From positions 1 through 64,000 of the forward strand of contig NZ_FZOQ01000010.1 in NCBI RefSeq assembly GCF_900188175.1: DNA of 64,000 nucleotides, in the 5' to 3' direction. The notes under the pieces were generated by a model that worked only from the letters and a program-made list of their open reading frames with translations, was not told where the DNA came from and did not search any database. Origin of the DNA: Pontibacter ummariensis. Lineage in GTDB: Bacteria > Bacteroidota > Bacteroidia > Cytophagales > Hymenobacteraceae. Positions 25,595 through 35,445 of this stretch are shown here, one piece after another (positions within the stretch are counted from its first letter, which is position 1; each line of letters begins with the position of its first letter). Both the position numbers and the translations under genes were made by a program.

Positions 25595-26683
25595 CTACAC
25601 CTTTACAGCCGCTGAGGCCCGCTCCAATGCAGTTAATACCTCGTCGGTCACTTTCCCGAATAAAGAAATTCCGCCAGCCCCGTTTCGCATGGCATACTCC
25701 ATCCCCTGCTGCAGCTCGGTATTGCTTTTAAAGTCGGGCAGAAAGATACCCGCGTATAAAGGGAAACGCCCGGCCAGGAAATGCACTCCCTCGGTTACAG
25801 CATCCCCAATCCAGCGTACATCTTCCTTGTAAAAGCCGTGGTAGATCATCGGGCAAACCCCATCCAGATTCCAATTCGTCCAGTCCTGCCGCACAATCCG
25901 GCGCGCTACTTCCGGGGTCGGGAAAACGGCTGCGGTAATAGCTTTCTTCTTATCCTTTGCCACCACAGCGAGTTTGTTTACCACGTTGCTGATGGCATTG
26001 TAACGGAACAGCCGCCACGACAGGCTTGCCTCCGGATACGCGATGCTCTCAATAGCCTCCCCCCGCCACTCTTTAAACCTGGTGCGGCACACCTCGCAGT
26101 AACAGTAATCGTACTCCGGCAACTCTTTAGTTTGCTCTATCTTGTAGTTCTCCCACAGGTTAACAGGCAGAATAACATCACAAAAGCGCACGTAGTCCAA
26201 GTGAATGCCATCCACGTAGTCCTTGCTTAGAATGTTACGAACATCGTCCTCCAGGTACTGCTGCACCTCGGTTCTGGAGGGGCACAGCCAGCGGTAATAG
26301 TTTACATAGGGCGGCTTATCGGCACAGGACTCTCCTTTCCGGTTGATCGCATACCATTCCGGGTGCTCCTTCAGCAATTCTTTTTCGCCCCGGTTCATTG
26401 TCCACATCCAACGGTGGGCCTCCAGCTTCTGGGCCTTGGCTGCGCGGAAATGCTTTTCACTGTCCTCTTCGAAGAAGATCCCCCGTATACCCGCCTCGTA
26501 ATAACGCTTGTAGCGCTGCTGCAGCTCTTCCGCCTTATCCGCATGGTCGGGGTTAACCCACACCCAATGCTTCCAGGCTTTCTTTTTGTTCGGGCTGCTG
26601 TGCGCTGCCATGGCTGACACAGGCAGACTCGCCGATAACCCGGCCAGCACACTAGTTTTCAGGAATGTTCTTCTTGTTTTCAT
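25595..26683 (-). CDS. Tat-exported TIM-barrel glycoside-hydrolase-like protein (GHL10-related)
   Basis: 362 residues. The N-terminus MKTRRTFLKTSVLAGLSASL is a twin-arginine signal (RRTFLK). Barrel-like stretches AGIRGIFFEEDSEKHFRAAK, VDGIHLDYVRFCDVILP and NLDGVCPMIYHGFYKEDVRW resemble DUF187/GHL-type hydrolases, with acidic residues at strand ends (HLDY). A CYCEVCRTRF pair of Cys near residue 195-200 is unusual for an exported protein. The gene overlaps the CBM9-like gene before it by ATGA, implying translational coupling. Substrate unknown. Confidence 0.65.
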   Translation of the reverse strand: MKTRRTFLKTSVLAGLSASLPVSAMAAHSSPNKKKAWKHWVWVNPDHADKAEELQQRYKRYYEAGIRGIFFEEDSEKHFRAAKAQKLEAHRWMWTMNRGEKELLKEHPEWYAINRKGESCADKPPYVNYYRWLCPSRTEVQQYLEDDVRNILSKDYVDGIHLDYVRFCDVILPVNLWENYKIEQTKELPEYDYCYCEVCRTRFKEWRGEAIESIAYPEASLSWRLFRYNAISNVVNKLAVVAKDKKKAITAAVFPTPEVARRIVRQDWTNWNLDGVCPMIYHGFYKEDVRWIGDAVTEGVHFLAGRFPLYAGIFLPDFKSNTELQQGMEYAMRNGAGGISLFGKVTDEVLTALERASAAVKV

Positions 26684-27843
26684 GGTGTCTCCTTAAGTAA
26701 TCGAATAAGTCCATCTTGATTAATGCTCCATACAGCGCCCTCAGGCAGCTGAATGGTGGCCATAAACTGATGCCGCGTGGCTTTGAGCTGTAGCCGGTTG
26801 GGCTGTGTGTCAATTACTACATCCCGCATGTTCTTTAAGCCTGCCCTTGCCAGTGACTTGGCGTACTTCCCATGCTTCTGGTAATACTCCTTTTGCTTGT
26901 AGTACACCAGCCACAGGTAGTTCTTTTGCTTTTCGGTGTAGGGAAAAACAAAGGCCGGAGACCCGCTTCCGCTCTTTTGCCTTGTGAACTGCAGGTAACC
27001 CCAGCGCTCCGGGTAATGCATGTTAATTAGCCCCTGCGGCGACCACACCCAATTGTGCTCTGGCAAAAAGCGCCCTTTATCGTCCTTCTTTTTCACATAA
27101 TTTCCCTCGTTGATCTCCGTGTCCCACTCTACCCTGGAAAAATTAACGCGCCACAGGCTACCCTCTTCCGGCACTTTTGTTTCGTTTCCGATCGTCACCG
27201 CCCTGAACGGGATAGCCATTTCCACAGTCCAGCCTTTGTCCGTATCCGCCGGATCATTTAAAGTACCCTGCACCTGCACGGCTGTTAGCAGGCCTTCCGC
27301 GTTCCAGGGAATCATGGCACCGCCCCCATTGCGATAAGGTTTGGGCAGGAACAGGTCGAAAATGGTGTTGAGGGCATTCACCTCTATCTCGTAGTATTGG
27401 TGCGTGCTGTTTTCCGGAGACAGAAAGACTTCGAAGTCATTGTCGTGGAAAATGATCTCGTCCCGCTGCTCCAGCGTGGCCCACACATGAGGCTCCTTCA
27501 GTTCCGCTGCAATAAACAGGTAGGTGTCGTCCCACAGCATTTTTACCCGCGTATCGAATGCGGGCTTTTGTTTGACGTCGCCCTCAATGTCTAAGAAACT
27601 GTCAGTCCAGGCAGCTCCTTCCCAGGCTGCGTCCTCAAGGTTTCCGTCAATAACAGGGGCCTCCTCGGCAAAGCGTGTAACGTAATGTTTCGGCTCTGTA
27701 AACAAAGGCTCGAGTCCGGCAAAGGGAGACTGGGCTTTTACTTCCGGTTTAGAGAGCAAAAGCATTATGAGGAGTAAGGCTAGGGCACGAAACACTTTTC
27801 CCTGTGCCGCCTCTAACAGTGCATTCAATTTTTTAGAGGTCAT
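26680..27843 (-). CDS. CBM9-like carbohydrate-binding protein
   Basis: 387 residues from the ATG at 27843; the longer frame begins with a TTG and would place ten residues before the signal. Signal anchor/peptide around ALALLLIMLLLSKPEVKAQ. Residues about 55-240 match the carbohydrate-binding family 9-like (DOMON-related) fold: FAEEAPVIDGNLEDAAWEGA, TRVKMLWDDTYLFIAAELKEP and the HDNDFEVFLSPE calcium/ligand loop. In other Bacteroidota such proteins accompany glycosidases without a known activity of their own. Its stop overlaps the start of the TIM-barrel gene, so the two products are probably made in equal amounts. Confidence 0.75.
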   Translation of the reverse strand: MTSKKLNALLEAAQGKVFRALALLLIMLLLSKPEVKAQSPFAGLEPLFTEPKHYVTRFAEEAPVIDGNLEDAAWEGAAWTDSFLDIEGDVKQKPAFDTRVKMLWDDTYLFIAAELKEPHVWATLEQRDEIIFHDNDFEVFLSPENSTHQYYEIEVNALNTIFDLFLPKPYRNGGGAMIPWNAEGLLTAVQVQGTLNDPADTDKGWTVEMAIPFRAVTIGNETKVPEEGSLWRVNFSRVEWDTEINEGNYVKKKDDKGRFLPEHNWVWSPQGLINMHYPERWGYLQFTRQKSGSGSPAFVFPYTEKQKNYLWLVYYKQKEYYQKHGKYAKSLARAGLKNMRDVVIDTQPNRLQLKATRHQFMATIQLPEGAVWSINQDGLIRLLKETP

Positions 27844-27915
27844 GATGTACGGGATATAAAAGGTCTTGGGCAAAACCCTTCGCGCAGGCTTTACCTTTAT
27901 TAGAAATTGTCAGCC

Positions 27916-30315
27916 TTACTCCTTCTTGAGCATAGACAGCCGGATGGTATCCTCAACCCGGAACTCTGAATTAAGCCGGATATCTTCTGAAGAGGCCCCG
28001 ACCATCACTACAAAGTCTCCCGGCTCTACGACCCACTGCATCTTGGCGTCCAGCAGCATCAGGTCTTCTGCGTTTAGCTCAAAGGCAATAGCTTTCTGTT
28101 CCCCGGCTTTCAGGTGGACTCGCTTAAAATGTTTCAGTTGCTTTAAGGGAGTGACGGTAGAGCTTACTTTATCACGTAAGTATAACTGCACTACTTCGTC
28201 TCCATCACGGGAGCCTGTATTCTTAAGGTCGAATTGCACCTTCACGCGAATGTTATCGCGGCTTCCGGAGGTGCTTACCTTCAGGTTACTATAATCAAAA
28301 GCTGAATAGCTTAGCCCATGCCCGAAAGGATAAAGAGGCTTGGCGTCCATCTCCACGTAATCATGCTTGGAGGGGCCTTTGGCATTGTAATAGACAGGCA
28401 ACTGGCCGACATGCCGGGGCACAGAGATAGACAGGCGCCCAGCAGGGTTGTAGTCTCCGAACAGCACATCAGCAACAGCATGGCCTCCCTCCTGCCCTGG
28501 GTACCAGGCGTTCACGATGGCCGGCACGTGCGCATCCGCCCAGTTCAGGTTAAGGGGCCTGCCTTTTATGAGTACGACCACTACAGGCGTACCTGTTTTC
28601 ACGACCGCTTGCAGCAGTTCCAGCTGCTTGCCCATTAGGTTGAGTGTGGCCCTGTCGAAGCCTTCGCCACTTTCCATATCGCTTACCGGCTTACCTTTCT
28701 CCGAGGCCGATACCGTGGCTGCCCCTGTGCTGATGTACTCTGTTTTAAAATCACGGGCGCTGGAGCCACCTAAAACCACCACGGCCACCTCAGCATTTTT
28801 GGCAGCTTTAACAGCTTCTGCAATGTCTGTCTTCGTCGTGTCGCGGATCGCGCAGCCTTTTACATAGGTAACTTTTGTTTGTGGGGACACTTTGCTCCTG
28901 ATGCCTTCCAGCACCGTCACGATGTTGTTTTCCGGCTGTGGGGCAGTATAGTCGCCTAGCTGGTTGTAAATATTATCCGCGTTCGGCCCGATCACCGCTA
29001 CACTTCTCAAGGTTTTACTTAGCGGCAACAGGTCCTGTTCATTCTTCAGCAAGACGATAGACTCCCGGGCTACCTGCCGGGCTAACTTCACATGCTCCGG
29101 GTTCTTTACCACTTTGGCCGCCTTTTTCGCGGACACGTAGGGGTTCTCAAAAAGGCCCATCTCAAATTTCAGGCGAAGCACCCGGCTCACGGCCTGGTCG
29201 AGTTGTTCGGTGCTTACCAGTCCTTTCTCTATCGCTTGCAGCAAGGCTTTATCGTAGCCATAGCCGCTCAGGTCAGCATCCAGCCCCGCATTTAAAGCCA
29301 AGGCTGCCGCATCGGCAGGGGTAGCGGCCACCCGGTGGCTGCCCACCAAACCAGAGATACTGCCAAGGTCCGACACGGTAAAGCCCTTAAAGCCCCAGGC
29401 CTCGCGCAGGACATCTTTCAACAGCATTTCATTTGCCGTGCAGGGTACGCCATCGATGGAGTTGTAAGCCGTCATCACAGAAAGGGCACCTGCCTGAACA
29501 GCAGCCCGGAAAGGAGGTAAGTAGCTCTGATGTAACTCCCGCAAGCCTGTGCTGATGCTCCCTCCGTTGTGACCACCCTCAGGTACCCCGTAGGCTGTAA
29601 AGTGCTTGAGGGTGGAGATCACGTTTACGCCACTCTTCAGGTTGTCTCCCTGAAAGCCCTTCACCATCGCCTCTCCCATGCGGCTGTTAAGCACAGGGTC
29701 CTCGCCATAGGTCTCCTCTACCCGCGACCAGCGCGGCTCCCGTGCCAGGTCCAGCACAGGCCCGTAGCCGATATGCGCGCCTTGCACTCTGGCCTCCGTT
29801 GCTATAATCGAGGCCATTCGCTGTATCAGGGCAGGGTTCCAGGTGCTACCCTGTCCGATGGAGGTCGGGAAAACAGTCGTACCAATGGCCATATGCCCGT
29901 GGGCGCATTCTTCAGCCAGGAGCAGCGGTATGCCCAGCCGGGTGTGCTCCACCACGTACTTCTGCAAAGCGTTGGTTGCTTCCGCTGCCTGCCCCGGGTT
30001 TAACCCGGTCGTAAGGGTTTTCTTGGTCCAGGGGTCTGCCCGCAGTGTTGCCCATAGCATGCCGATGTACCGCTCGTCAACAGCTTTTCGGAAGGCAGCG
30101 CTTTCCTTTACCTGCTTCCCCTGCTTGTCATACATCTCCCAGCCCAGCAGCGTCGATAACTGCCCTACCTTTTCTTCCAGTGTCATCCGCCCGAGCAGGT
30201 CCTGCACCCTGCTCTCCACGGGTGCGGCAGGGTTTTTATACACAGGTTTTGCCTCCTGCGCATAAGCAGTACTTGCACACAGGAATCCTAAACCTATAAG
30301 TAGCTGTTTGATCAT
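27916..30315 (-). CDS. GH3 beta-glycosidase (beta-glucosidase/xylosidase type)
   Basis: 799 residues, signal peptide ending ASTAYAQ. Classical three-part GH3: TIM barrel with PVLDLAREPRWSRVEETYGEDP, nucleophile Asp in GFTVSDLGSISGLVG near residue 313, the second alpha/beta sandwich (SVAVIGPNADN), and a C-terminal fibronectin-like domain (DEVVQLYLRDKVSSTVTPLK). Unlike the first GH3 in this window it lacks the NagZ KHFPGHG motif, so it is a glucosidase- or xylosidase-like exo-enzyme, probably periplasmic. A LacI-type palindrome lies 113 bp upstream. Confidence 0.92.
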   Translation of the reverse strand: MIKQLLIGLGFLCASTAYAQEAKPVYKNPAAPVESRVQDLLGRMTLEEKVGQLSTLLGWEMYDKQGKQVKESAAFRKAVDERYIGMLWATLRADPWTKKTLTTGLNPGQAAEATNALQKYVVEHTRLGIPLLLAEECAHGHMAIGTTVFPTSIGQGSTWNPALIQRMASIIATEARVQGAHIGYGPVLDLAREPRWSRVEETYGEDPVLNSRMGEAMVKGFQGDNLKSGVNVISTLKHFTAYGVPEGGHNGGSISTGLRELHQSYLPPFRAAVQAGALSVMTAYNSIDGVPCTANEMLLKDVLREAWGFKGFTVSDLGSISGLVGSHRVAATPADAAALALNAGLDADLSGYGYDKALLQAIEKGLVSTEQLDQAVSRVLRLKFEMGLFENPYVSAKKAAKVVKNPEHVKLARQVARESIVLLKNEQDLLPLSKTLRSVAVIGPNADNIYNQLGDYTAPQPENNIVTVLEGIRSKVSPQTKVTYVKGCAIRDTTKTDIAEAVKAAKNAEVAVVVLGGSSARDFKTEYISTGAATVSASEKGKPVSDMESGEGFDRATLNLMGKQLELLQAVVKTGTPVVVVLIKGRPLNLNWADAHVPAIVNAWYPGQEGGHAVADVLFGDYNPAGRLSISVPRHVGQLPVYYNAKGPSKHDYVEMDAKPLYPFGHGLSYSAFDYSNLKVSTSGSRDNIRVKVQFDLKNTGSRDGDEVVQLYLRDKVSSTVTPLKQLKHFKRVHLKAGEQKAIAFELNAEDLMLLDAKMQWVVEPGDFVVMVGASSEDIRLNSEFRVEDTIRLSMLKKE

Positions 30316-30427
30316 GTTATTTTTGTTTTACTGCGACCTTCGTTTTGAACAGGATGCTTCCCCTTCATTTACCTTCCCTGTCTACCCAAGCGTACGCCTC
30401 CTCTTCACGGCGACTTAGCTAACTGCC

Positions 30428-30439
30428 TGAAAGCGCTGG
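30428..30439. promoter_or_regulatory. Candidate LacI-type operator upstream of GH3
   Basis: TGAAAGCGCTGG in the 172-bp gap between GH35 and GH3. It shares the TGAAAGCGC half with sites at 43166 and 46691. Confidence 0.4.
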
Positions 30440-30487
30440 TCGCAAAAAATCTGTTTATCGAAATTGTCTCTGATCCGTGTTGTCTGA

Positions 30488-32347
30488 CTATTGCAGCTCT
30501 TCCAGTATTGGTGCTGGGGTAGACCTTAGTTCTTTCTGCAAGACGTCGTTTTGCTGTTCAAAAACAAGCACTTCGTTTTTACCCTTCTGAAGCCAGCAAC
30601 CGGGCAGATACAGGGTCTGTTGCGGCCCTACTTTCCAGTAGCGGCCCAGGTTTTGGCCGTTTACGAACACGATCCCTTTGCCCCAACCCCGCATATCCAG
30701 AAATACATCTCCAGTTTCTTTCAGATCGAAGGTTCCTGTATACAATGTAGGTTGCCCCTGCTTGTTTTTGGCTGTATGCTTTTCCAGGTCCGGCACTTTA
30801 TTAAATGGCAGCTTGTACATGTTCCAACCACCTGTAATCTCATAGTCATTGATCAGTACCGGAGATATGATGCCCTTGGTATTATGCACGATTTCAGCGC
30901 CGTAGTTAATGCGTCCCATGTTCTCTACAAGCAACTCCAGTGTCCCGTTAAAGGGAATCTGCACATCCAGCTCATACTGCTTGTTCATTCTGTTCAGCTC
31001 TCCGACTTTCCGGCCATTCACATACACGGTGGCATAATCACGCAGACCGTTTACCTGTAGCTTTCCTTTTACCGGCTGGTTAAACCGCTTGCTGTAGAGC
31101 ACATACCCCTGCCCCTGGTTCAGTTCTTCGAAAGTCAGAGGAGTATCATTGGTAACAGGCTTCACCTCTTTTTTTAGATCAAAGAGGTCTACTGCTTTTG
31201 TCAACTGAATAGCGGGTATGGTGATGACCGGAATCTGCGCCGGAACTTCGGGGACGTTGTACTTGACGTGCTTCTTCATCAGGTCCCGTATCGCCCTGTA
31301 TTTCGGGGTTGCCCAGCCGGCTTCGCTGATAGGCGCATCGTAGTCGTAGCTGGTAATATCCGGCTGTATGTCGTGCTCCTCGTTGTAGTTGGCACCCGAG
31401 GTAAAGCCAAAGTTGGTGCCGCCATGCACCATGTAAAAGTTAAAGTGCACCCCCTTGGTCAGGTAGGTCTCGGTTTGCCTGGCAATCTGGTCTGATCCTA
31501 TGCGTATAAAAGGCTCTGCCCAGTGGTCGAGCCAGCCGGGGTAGAACTCGGCCACCATATAAGGTCCTGCGCCGTGGTACTTATCTACTGCTTTCTTCAG
31601 GTTATCGATGTTTCCTTCGCCGTTAGCTGTTGGCAAGGCCCCTGCGATAGCGCCACCTTCAAACAGCCAGGTGCCGTCGGAAGTGAAGAAAGGCCCCTCG
31701 AAGCCCGCCTCCATCAGAATTTGCTTGATGGCCGCGTTGTATTTCCTGTGCTCCTCCAAAGGGATATCCTCGCGCTGCGATACGTAGGAGCCAAACTCGT
31801 TCTCTACCTGCGTCATAATAATCGGCCCGCCTTTGCTTACCTGCAGCCCCTTTACCTGCTCTGCCAGTTTATTGATGTACACTTTGCAAGAGTCCAGGAA
31901 AGGCTGATTGTTCGCCCGGATCACCAGGTCTTTGTTCTGCTGCAGCCACCAGGGGTACCCGCCAAACTCCCACTCGGCACAGGCGTAAGGCCCGGGCCGC
32001 AGGATGACAAACAAGCCTTCTTCCTGGGCTGTCTTGATGTACTCCGCCAGGTTTCTGTTGCCTGTTTTAAAATCCCAGACGCCGGGTGCTGTGTTATGGT
32101 AGTTCCAGAAAACATAGGTCGCGACCGTGTTCAGGCCCATGGCCTTCATCATCTTTAAGCGGTGCCGCCAGTACTCCCTAGGGATGCGGGCATAGTGCAT
32201 TTCGCCGGAGTGAATCTGGGTGGGCTTGCCGTCATAGAGAAACTGCCCGTCCTTCACCTCGAACGTGTGCTTTTTCTGGGCATTAACTGACAGCGCCAGC
32301 AACAGCAGCATAAGGACCAGCCCCTGTTGGAAGAAACTTTTAAACAT
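30488..32347 (-). CDS. GH35 beta-galactosidase
   Basis: 619 residues, signal peptide ending ALSVNAQ. TIM barrel with RPGPYACAEWEFGGYPWWL, acid/base Glu in TQVENEFGSYVSQR near residue 180 and nucleophile Glu in MVAEFYPGWLDHWAEPF near 263. The C-terminal part has jelly-roll domains (GVLYSKRF-like segment, GWGKGIVFVNGQNLGRYW). Releases terminal beta-galactose from glycan chains. It follows the GH29 gene by 19 bp, so the fucosidases and this enzyme are probably co-made to strip capped galactose ends. Confidence 0.94.
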   Translation of the reverse strand: MFKSFFQQGLVLMLLLLALSVNAQKKHTFEVKDGQFLYDGKPTQIHSGEMHYARIPREYWRHRLKMMKAMGLNTVATYVFWNYHNTAPGVWDFKTGNRNLAEYIKTAQEEGLFVILRPGPYACAEWEFGGYPWWLQQNKDLVIRANNQPFLDSCKVYINKLAEQVKGLQVSKGGPIIMTQVENEFGSYVSQREDIPLEEHRKYNAAIKQILMEAGFEGPFFTSDGTWLFEGGAIAGALPTANGEGNIDNLKKAVDKYHGAGPYMVAEFYPGWLDHWAEPFIRIGSDQIARQTETYLTKGVHFNFYMVHGGTNFGFTSGANYNEEHDIQPDITSYDYDAPISEAGWATPKYRAIRDLMKKHVKYNVPEVPAQIPVITIPAIQLTKAVDLFDLKKEVKPVTNDTPLTFEELNQGQGYVLYSKRFNQPVKGKLQVNGLRDYATVYVNGRKVGELNRMNKQYELDVQIPFNGTLELLVENMGRINYGAEIVHNTKGIISPVLINDYEITGGWNMYKLPFNKVPDLEKHTAKNKQGQPTLYTGTFDLKETGDVFLDMRGWGKGIVFVNGQNLGRYWKVGPQQTLYLPGCWLQKGKNEVLVFEQQNDVLQKELRSTPAPILEELQ

Positions 32348-32366
32348 TTGTATTAGAGTGTACTGC

Positions 32367-33854
32367 TTAATAAACTTCTACATTCGAGATAACAGGACTT
32401 GCCTTGGAATCCGTGATGTTGACCCGGATCTTCTCTGTTGTCACGGGATTATCTAGCTTCAGGATGCGTTTGTAGCCGATGGTCGTGGCACTTGCCACCG
32501 GTTGCCAGGCACCATTCTGCCAAGCATCTACGGTGAAGCCCTTTACCCGCTGCCCCAGTTTGATGTACTCCTGCAGCAGCACATATTTCACGGGCTGCAC
32601 TTTACCTAAGTCTATTTCCAGGCTACCAGTCGTAATGCCATCATCCGTGGCCCAGTAAGTCTCTTTGTCCTCGTCTGTCACCTGATTGGCAGCGTAGGCA
32701 CGGGCATTGCCACGATAGGAATCTGCTTTGGCCTTTGCCCTGGCAGCCAGGTTTGTTTTAAACTCCCGGTCTATTATCTGCCGCCATTCTTTCAGGGCCT
32801 TCACATCCTTTTCGTGAATCAGGCCGCGCCTGTCGGGAGGCACATTCAGGAGCAGGGTAGAGCCACGGCCAACTGACGTCAGATAGATATCAAACAATTT
32901 CTCCGGCGACTTCACCAGGGAGTCTTCTTTAGCATGGTAGAACCATCCTGGGCGTATGGAGACGTCCACTTCTGCCGGGATCCATTTCGCGCCGTCCTCG
33001 GCCCCTGTGCCCAACAGTTCTTCTATTCCCGCTTTGCCGGCATAAAGGGTGTCGTTGCTGATGGTGTTCCAGTTCGTTTCCCCTACATAGCCACGCTCAT
33101 TGCCGACCCACCGTATGTCCGGTCCGGCATCGCTAAAGAACAGAACCTTAGACTGGGGCTGTAATTTGTTTACGTAGGCAAGGGTGGTCGGCCAGTCGTA
33201 ATAGGTAGAACGGTCAATTTTGCGCACCTCCCTGGCTCCGCCATAATAACCGTCTCCGCCGTTTGCCCCGTCGAACCACATCTCGAAAGCCGGGCCGTAG
33301 TTCGTGAATATCTCTTCCAGTTGATTACGGTAATACGCTATATAAGAAGCCTGCCCGTAGTCTGCCCGGTTTCTGTCCCAAGGCGAGAGGTAAACGCCGA
33401 ACTTCAGGCCATGGCGCTTACAGGCATCAGATACTTCCTTTACCACGTCGCCCTTGCCGTTTTTGTAAGGACTGTTGGCAACAGAGTGCTCGGTGTATTT
33501 GCTGGGCCACAAGGCAAAACCGTCGTGGTGTTTACACGTCAGGATCACGCCTTTGAAGCCGGCCTCTTTCAGGGTCTTTACCCACTGGTCGGCATCCAGC
33601 TGGGAAGGGTTAAAAATAGCAGGGCTTTCGTCGCCATATCCCCACTCCAGGTCTGTAAAGGTGTTGGTGGTAAAATGCACAAAAGCATTCATCTCCATCT
33701 CATGCCAGGCCAGCTGTGCCTCTGAGGGCACAGGGTAAACAGGCTGTGGAGGGGCTACGCTCACGGCTGATGAGGAGGTGGTATTACTTGTAGAGCAGGA
33801 AAAAAGGGTGCCTGCTAAAACGGCAGCAAGCACCAACCGGCTGTATTTCTTCAT
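32367..33854 (-). CDS. GH29 alpha-L-fucosidase with C-terminal discoidin-like domain
   Basis: 495 residues, lipoprotein signal (LVLAAVLAGTLFSC). Barrel motifs AFVHFTTNTFTDLEWGYGDE, GVILTCKHHDGFALWPSKY and nucleophile Asp in FEMWFDGANGG near residue 190. Residues about 360-495 form an F5/8 type C (discoidin) binding module (YWATDDGITTGSLEIDLGKV). The layout suits the GH29 branch that acts on alpha-1,3/1,4-fucose next to galactose, but linkage is inferred. It lies 49 bp after the other GH29 gene, and the gap holds a palindrome. Confidence 0.92.
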   Translation of the reverse strand: MKKYSRLVLAAVLAGTLFSCSTSNTTSSSAVSVAPPQPVYPVPSEAQLAWHEMEMNAFVHFTTNTFTDLEWGYGDESPAIFNPSQLDADQWVKTLKEAGFKGVILTCKHHDGFALWPSKYTEHSVANSPYKNGKGDVVKEVSDACKRHGLKFGVYLSPWDRNRADYGQASYIAYYRNQLEEIFTNYGPAFEMWFDGANGGDGYYGGAREVRKIDRSTYYDWPTTLAYVNKLQPQSKVLFFSDAGPDIRWVGNERGYVGETNWNTISNDTLYAGKAGIEELLGTGAEDGAKWIPAEVDVSIRPGWFYHAKEDSLVKSPEKLFDIYLTSVGRGSTLLLNVPPDRRGLIHEKDVKALKEWRQIIDREFKTNLAARAKAKADSYRGNARAYAANQVTDEDKETYWATDDGITTGSLEIDLGKVQPVKYVLLQEYIKLGQRVKGFTVDAWQNGAWQPVASATTIGYKRILKLDNPVTTEKIRVNITDSKASPVISNVEVY

Positions 33855-33876
33855 GTGGTATGCTGTAAAGTCTCTC

Positions 33877-33890
33877 TAAAAAGCGCTTCG
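33877..33890. promoter_or_regulatory. Candidate LacI-type operator before GH29
   Basis: TAAAAAGCGCTTCG with an AAAGCGCTT core (33880-33888), followed closely by a TAAGCGC half (33892-33898). It sits 23-36 bp upstream of the GH29 start inside the operon. Confidence 0.35.
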
Positions 33891-33903
33891 CTAAGCGCAA
33901 ATA

Positions 33904-35370
33904 CTACTCGGCTGTGAAAGCGAAAGCCAGGGCCGGATAAGCGCCCTTCTCCTTCGACAAAGATTTGGGCAGATACACCCGCACCTTCTCGCCTTCTTTC
34001 ACCCATTTCACAGTTTTGCCATTATGCAGGAGCTTCATCTTGCTTCCCCGTTTGGGCATGTTACCCGACCATTCGAGCGTAGTTGGCACCGCTTCGCCTT
34101 CTGGCAAGCAGGCAATGGCGTAGCGCAGTTTGTTCTTTCCTTGGGTAAAGAAGGTGCTGCCGTCCTGGTAATGCGCTGTGGCACGGGTACTGTAAATGGC
34201 CTCGCCATTTGCCTCCAGCCACTCACCAATGTCGGCTAAGCGCTCTACTACCTCTTCGGGCAAGGTTCCGTCCGGCTTAGGCCCCACCCCCAGCAGCAGG
34301 CTACCGCCTTTGGCTACTATTTCGACTAAAGAGTGAATGACTTTTGTGGGCGACTTGAACTGGTCGTTCGGCACATACCCCCAGTTGTTTCCGAGGGTCA
34401 TGCAGCTCTCCCAGGGGTTGTCTATTTTGTGGTCCGGCACGCGCTGTTCCGGCGTCTGGTAGTTTTCGTAAGGACCGTGGACAGTTCGGTCTACAATCAG
34501 CAAGCCGGGCTGCGCCTGTCGCGCCATGGTGGCGATGCGGGGCATGTCCACTTCCTGGCTAAACTCCGGGATGGCAGCTCCCCAAGCACGCACCTCGTCG
34601 TTCACCGTCTCCAGGGGTCTTACCCAGCCCCCATCCAGCCAAAGGATATCCATGGAGCCGTAATCGTGCATCAGCTCGCTGAGCTGGTTGTAGGTAAACT
34701 GCTTGTACTGGTTCCAACGCCAGGGATGCTTGCGGATATCGTAGTTCACGTTGCGGTCTGGCGTAGCGTATTTCGGCCACCAGAAGTACTCCGAGTGCCA
34801 GTCTGGCTTAGAGAAGTAAGCGCCGATCATGAAGCCTTCTTGGCGGAAGGCCTCGAATACGTGTTTCGCGACATTGGCACGCGGGTGAGCAGCAAAAGGA
34901 CCGTTCGTGATCTTAAAGTCCGTCTGCTTGGTATCGAACATGTTAAACCCGTCGTGGTGCTTGGTAGTGAACACCAGGTAGCGCATACCGGCCGCCTTCG
35001 CCGCGCTGGCCCACTGTTCCGGGTTAAAGTTTACGGGGTTAAACTCTTTGTTCAGCCCCCAGTACCACTTCTTAAAGTCTTCGTAGGCAACGGTGCTGTC
35101 GCGCTCAATCCAATCCTCCGAGCACAGTGCCCACGACTCGATCATGCCCGGCACTGCATACAGCCCCCAGTGGATAATCATTCCGAACTTCTGATCCTGC
35201 CACTTGTCCAGCTTTTTTAACACCAGTGGATCAGTAGGCGCTTCATAAATGGAGGATTGACGGTGAAGGTTATCCGTTTGTGCCTGCACAGACGCAGCGG
35301 CACCTACCGCTAAAAGCAGCGCAGCCACGCCCTTGGCGACAGCGGCCTTCTTTGTAAAGCTAAAAAACAT
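33904..35370 (-). CDS. GH29 alpha-L-fucosidase
   Basis: 488 residues from the ATG at 35370, which opens a signal peptide (ending ASVQAQ); the longer frame has only a TTG. Barrel motifs FGMIIHWGLYAVPGMIESWA, YLVFTTKHHDGFNMFDTKQT and nucleophile Asp in DILWLDGGWVRP near residue 240. The C-terminal beta-sandwich (about 400-488) is shorter and without the discoidin module of its neighbour, so the two fucosidases probably cut different linkages. Confidence 0.93.
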   Translation of the reverse strand: MFFSFTKKAAVAKGVAALLLAVGAAASVQAQTDNLHRQSSIYEAPTDPLVLKKLDKWQDQKFGMIIHWGLYAVPGMIESWALCSEDWIERDSTVAYEDFKKWYWGLNKEFNPVNFNPEQWASAAKAAGMRYLVFTTKHHDGFNMFDTKQTDFKITNGPFAAHPRANVAKHVFEAFRQEGFMIGAYFSKPDWHSEYFWWPKYATPDRNVNYDIRKHPWRWNQYKQFTYNQLSELMHDYGSMDILWLDGGWVRPLETVNDEVRAWGAAIPEFSQEVDMPRIATMARQAQPGLLIVDRTVHGPYENYQTPEQRVPDHKIDNPWESCMTLGNNWGYVPNDQFKSPTKVIHSLVEIVAKGGSLLLGVGPKPDGTLPEEVVERLADIGEWLEANGEAIYSTRATAHYQDGSTFFTQGKNKLRYAIACLPEGEAVPTTLEWSGNMPKRGSKMKLLHNGKTVKWVKEGEKVRVYLPKSLSKEKGAYPALAFAFTAE

Positions 35371-35445
35371 AAGCAGCTGTAAGTATTGGTTCAATCAAGA
35401 AGATAGCCATTTGTGATTTAACTGCACAGGCATCTTCATCTTATT

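Noticed and set aside
34333..35220. 295-codon open frame on the plus strand
   Set aside because: Antisense to the GH29 fucosidase, with no recognisable motif.
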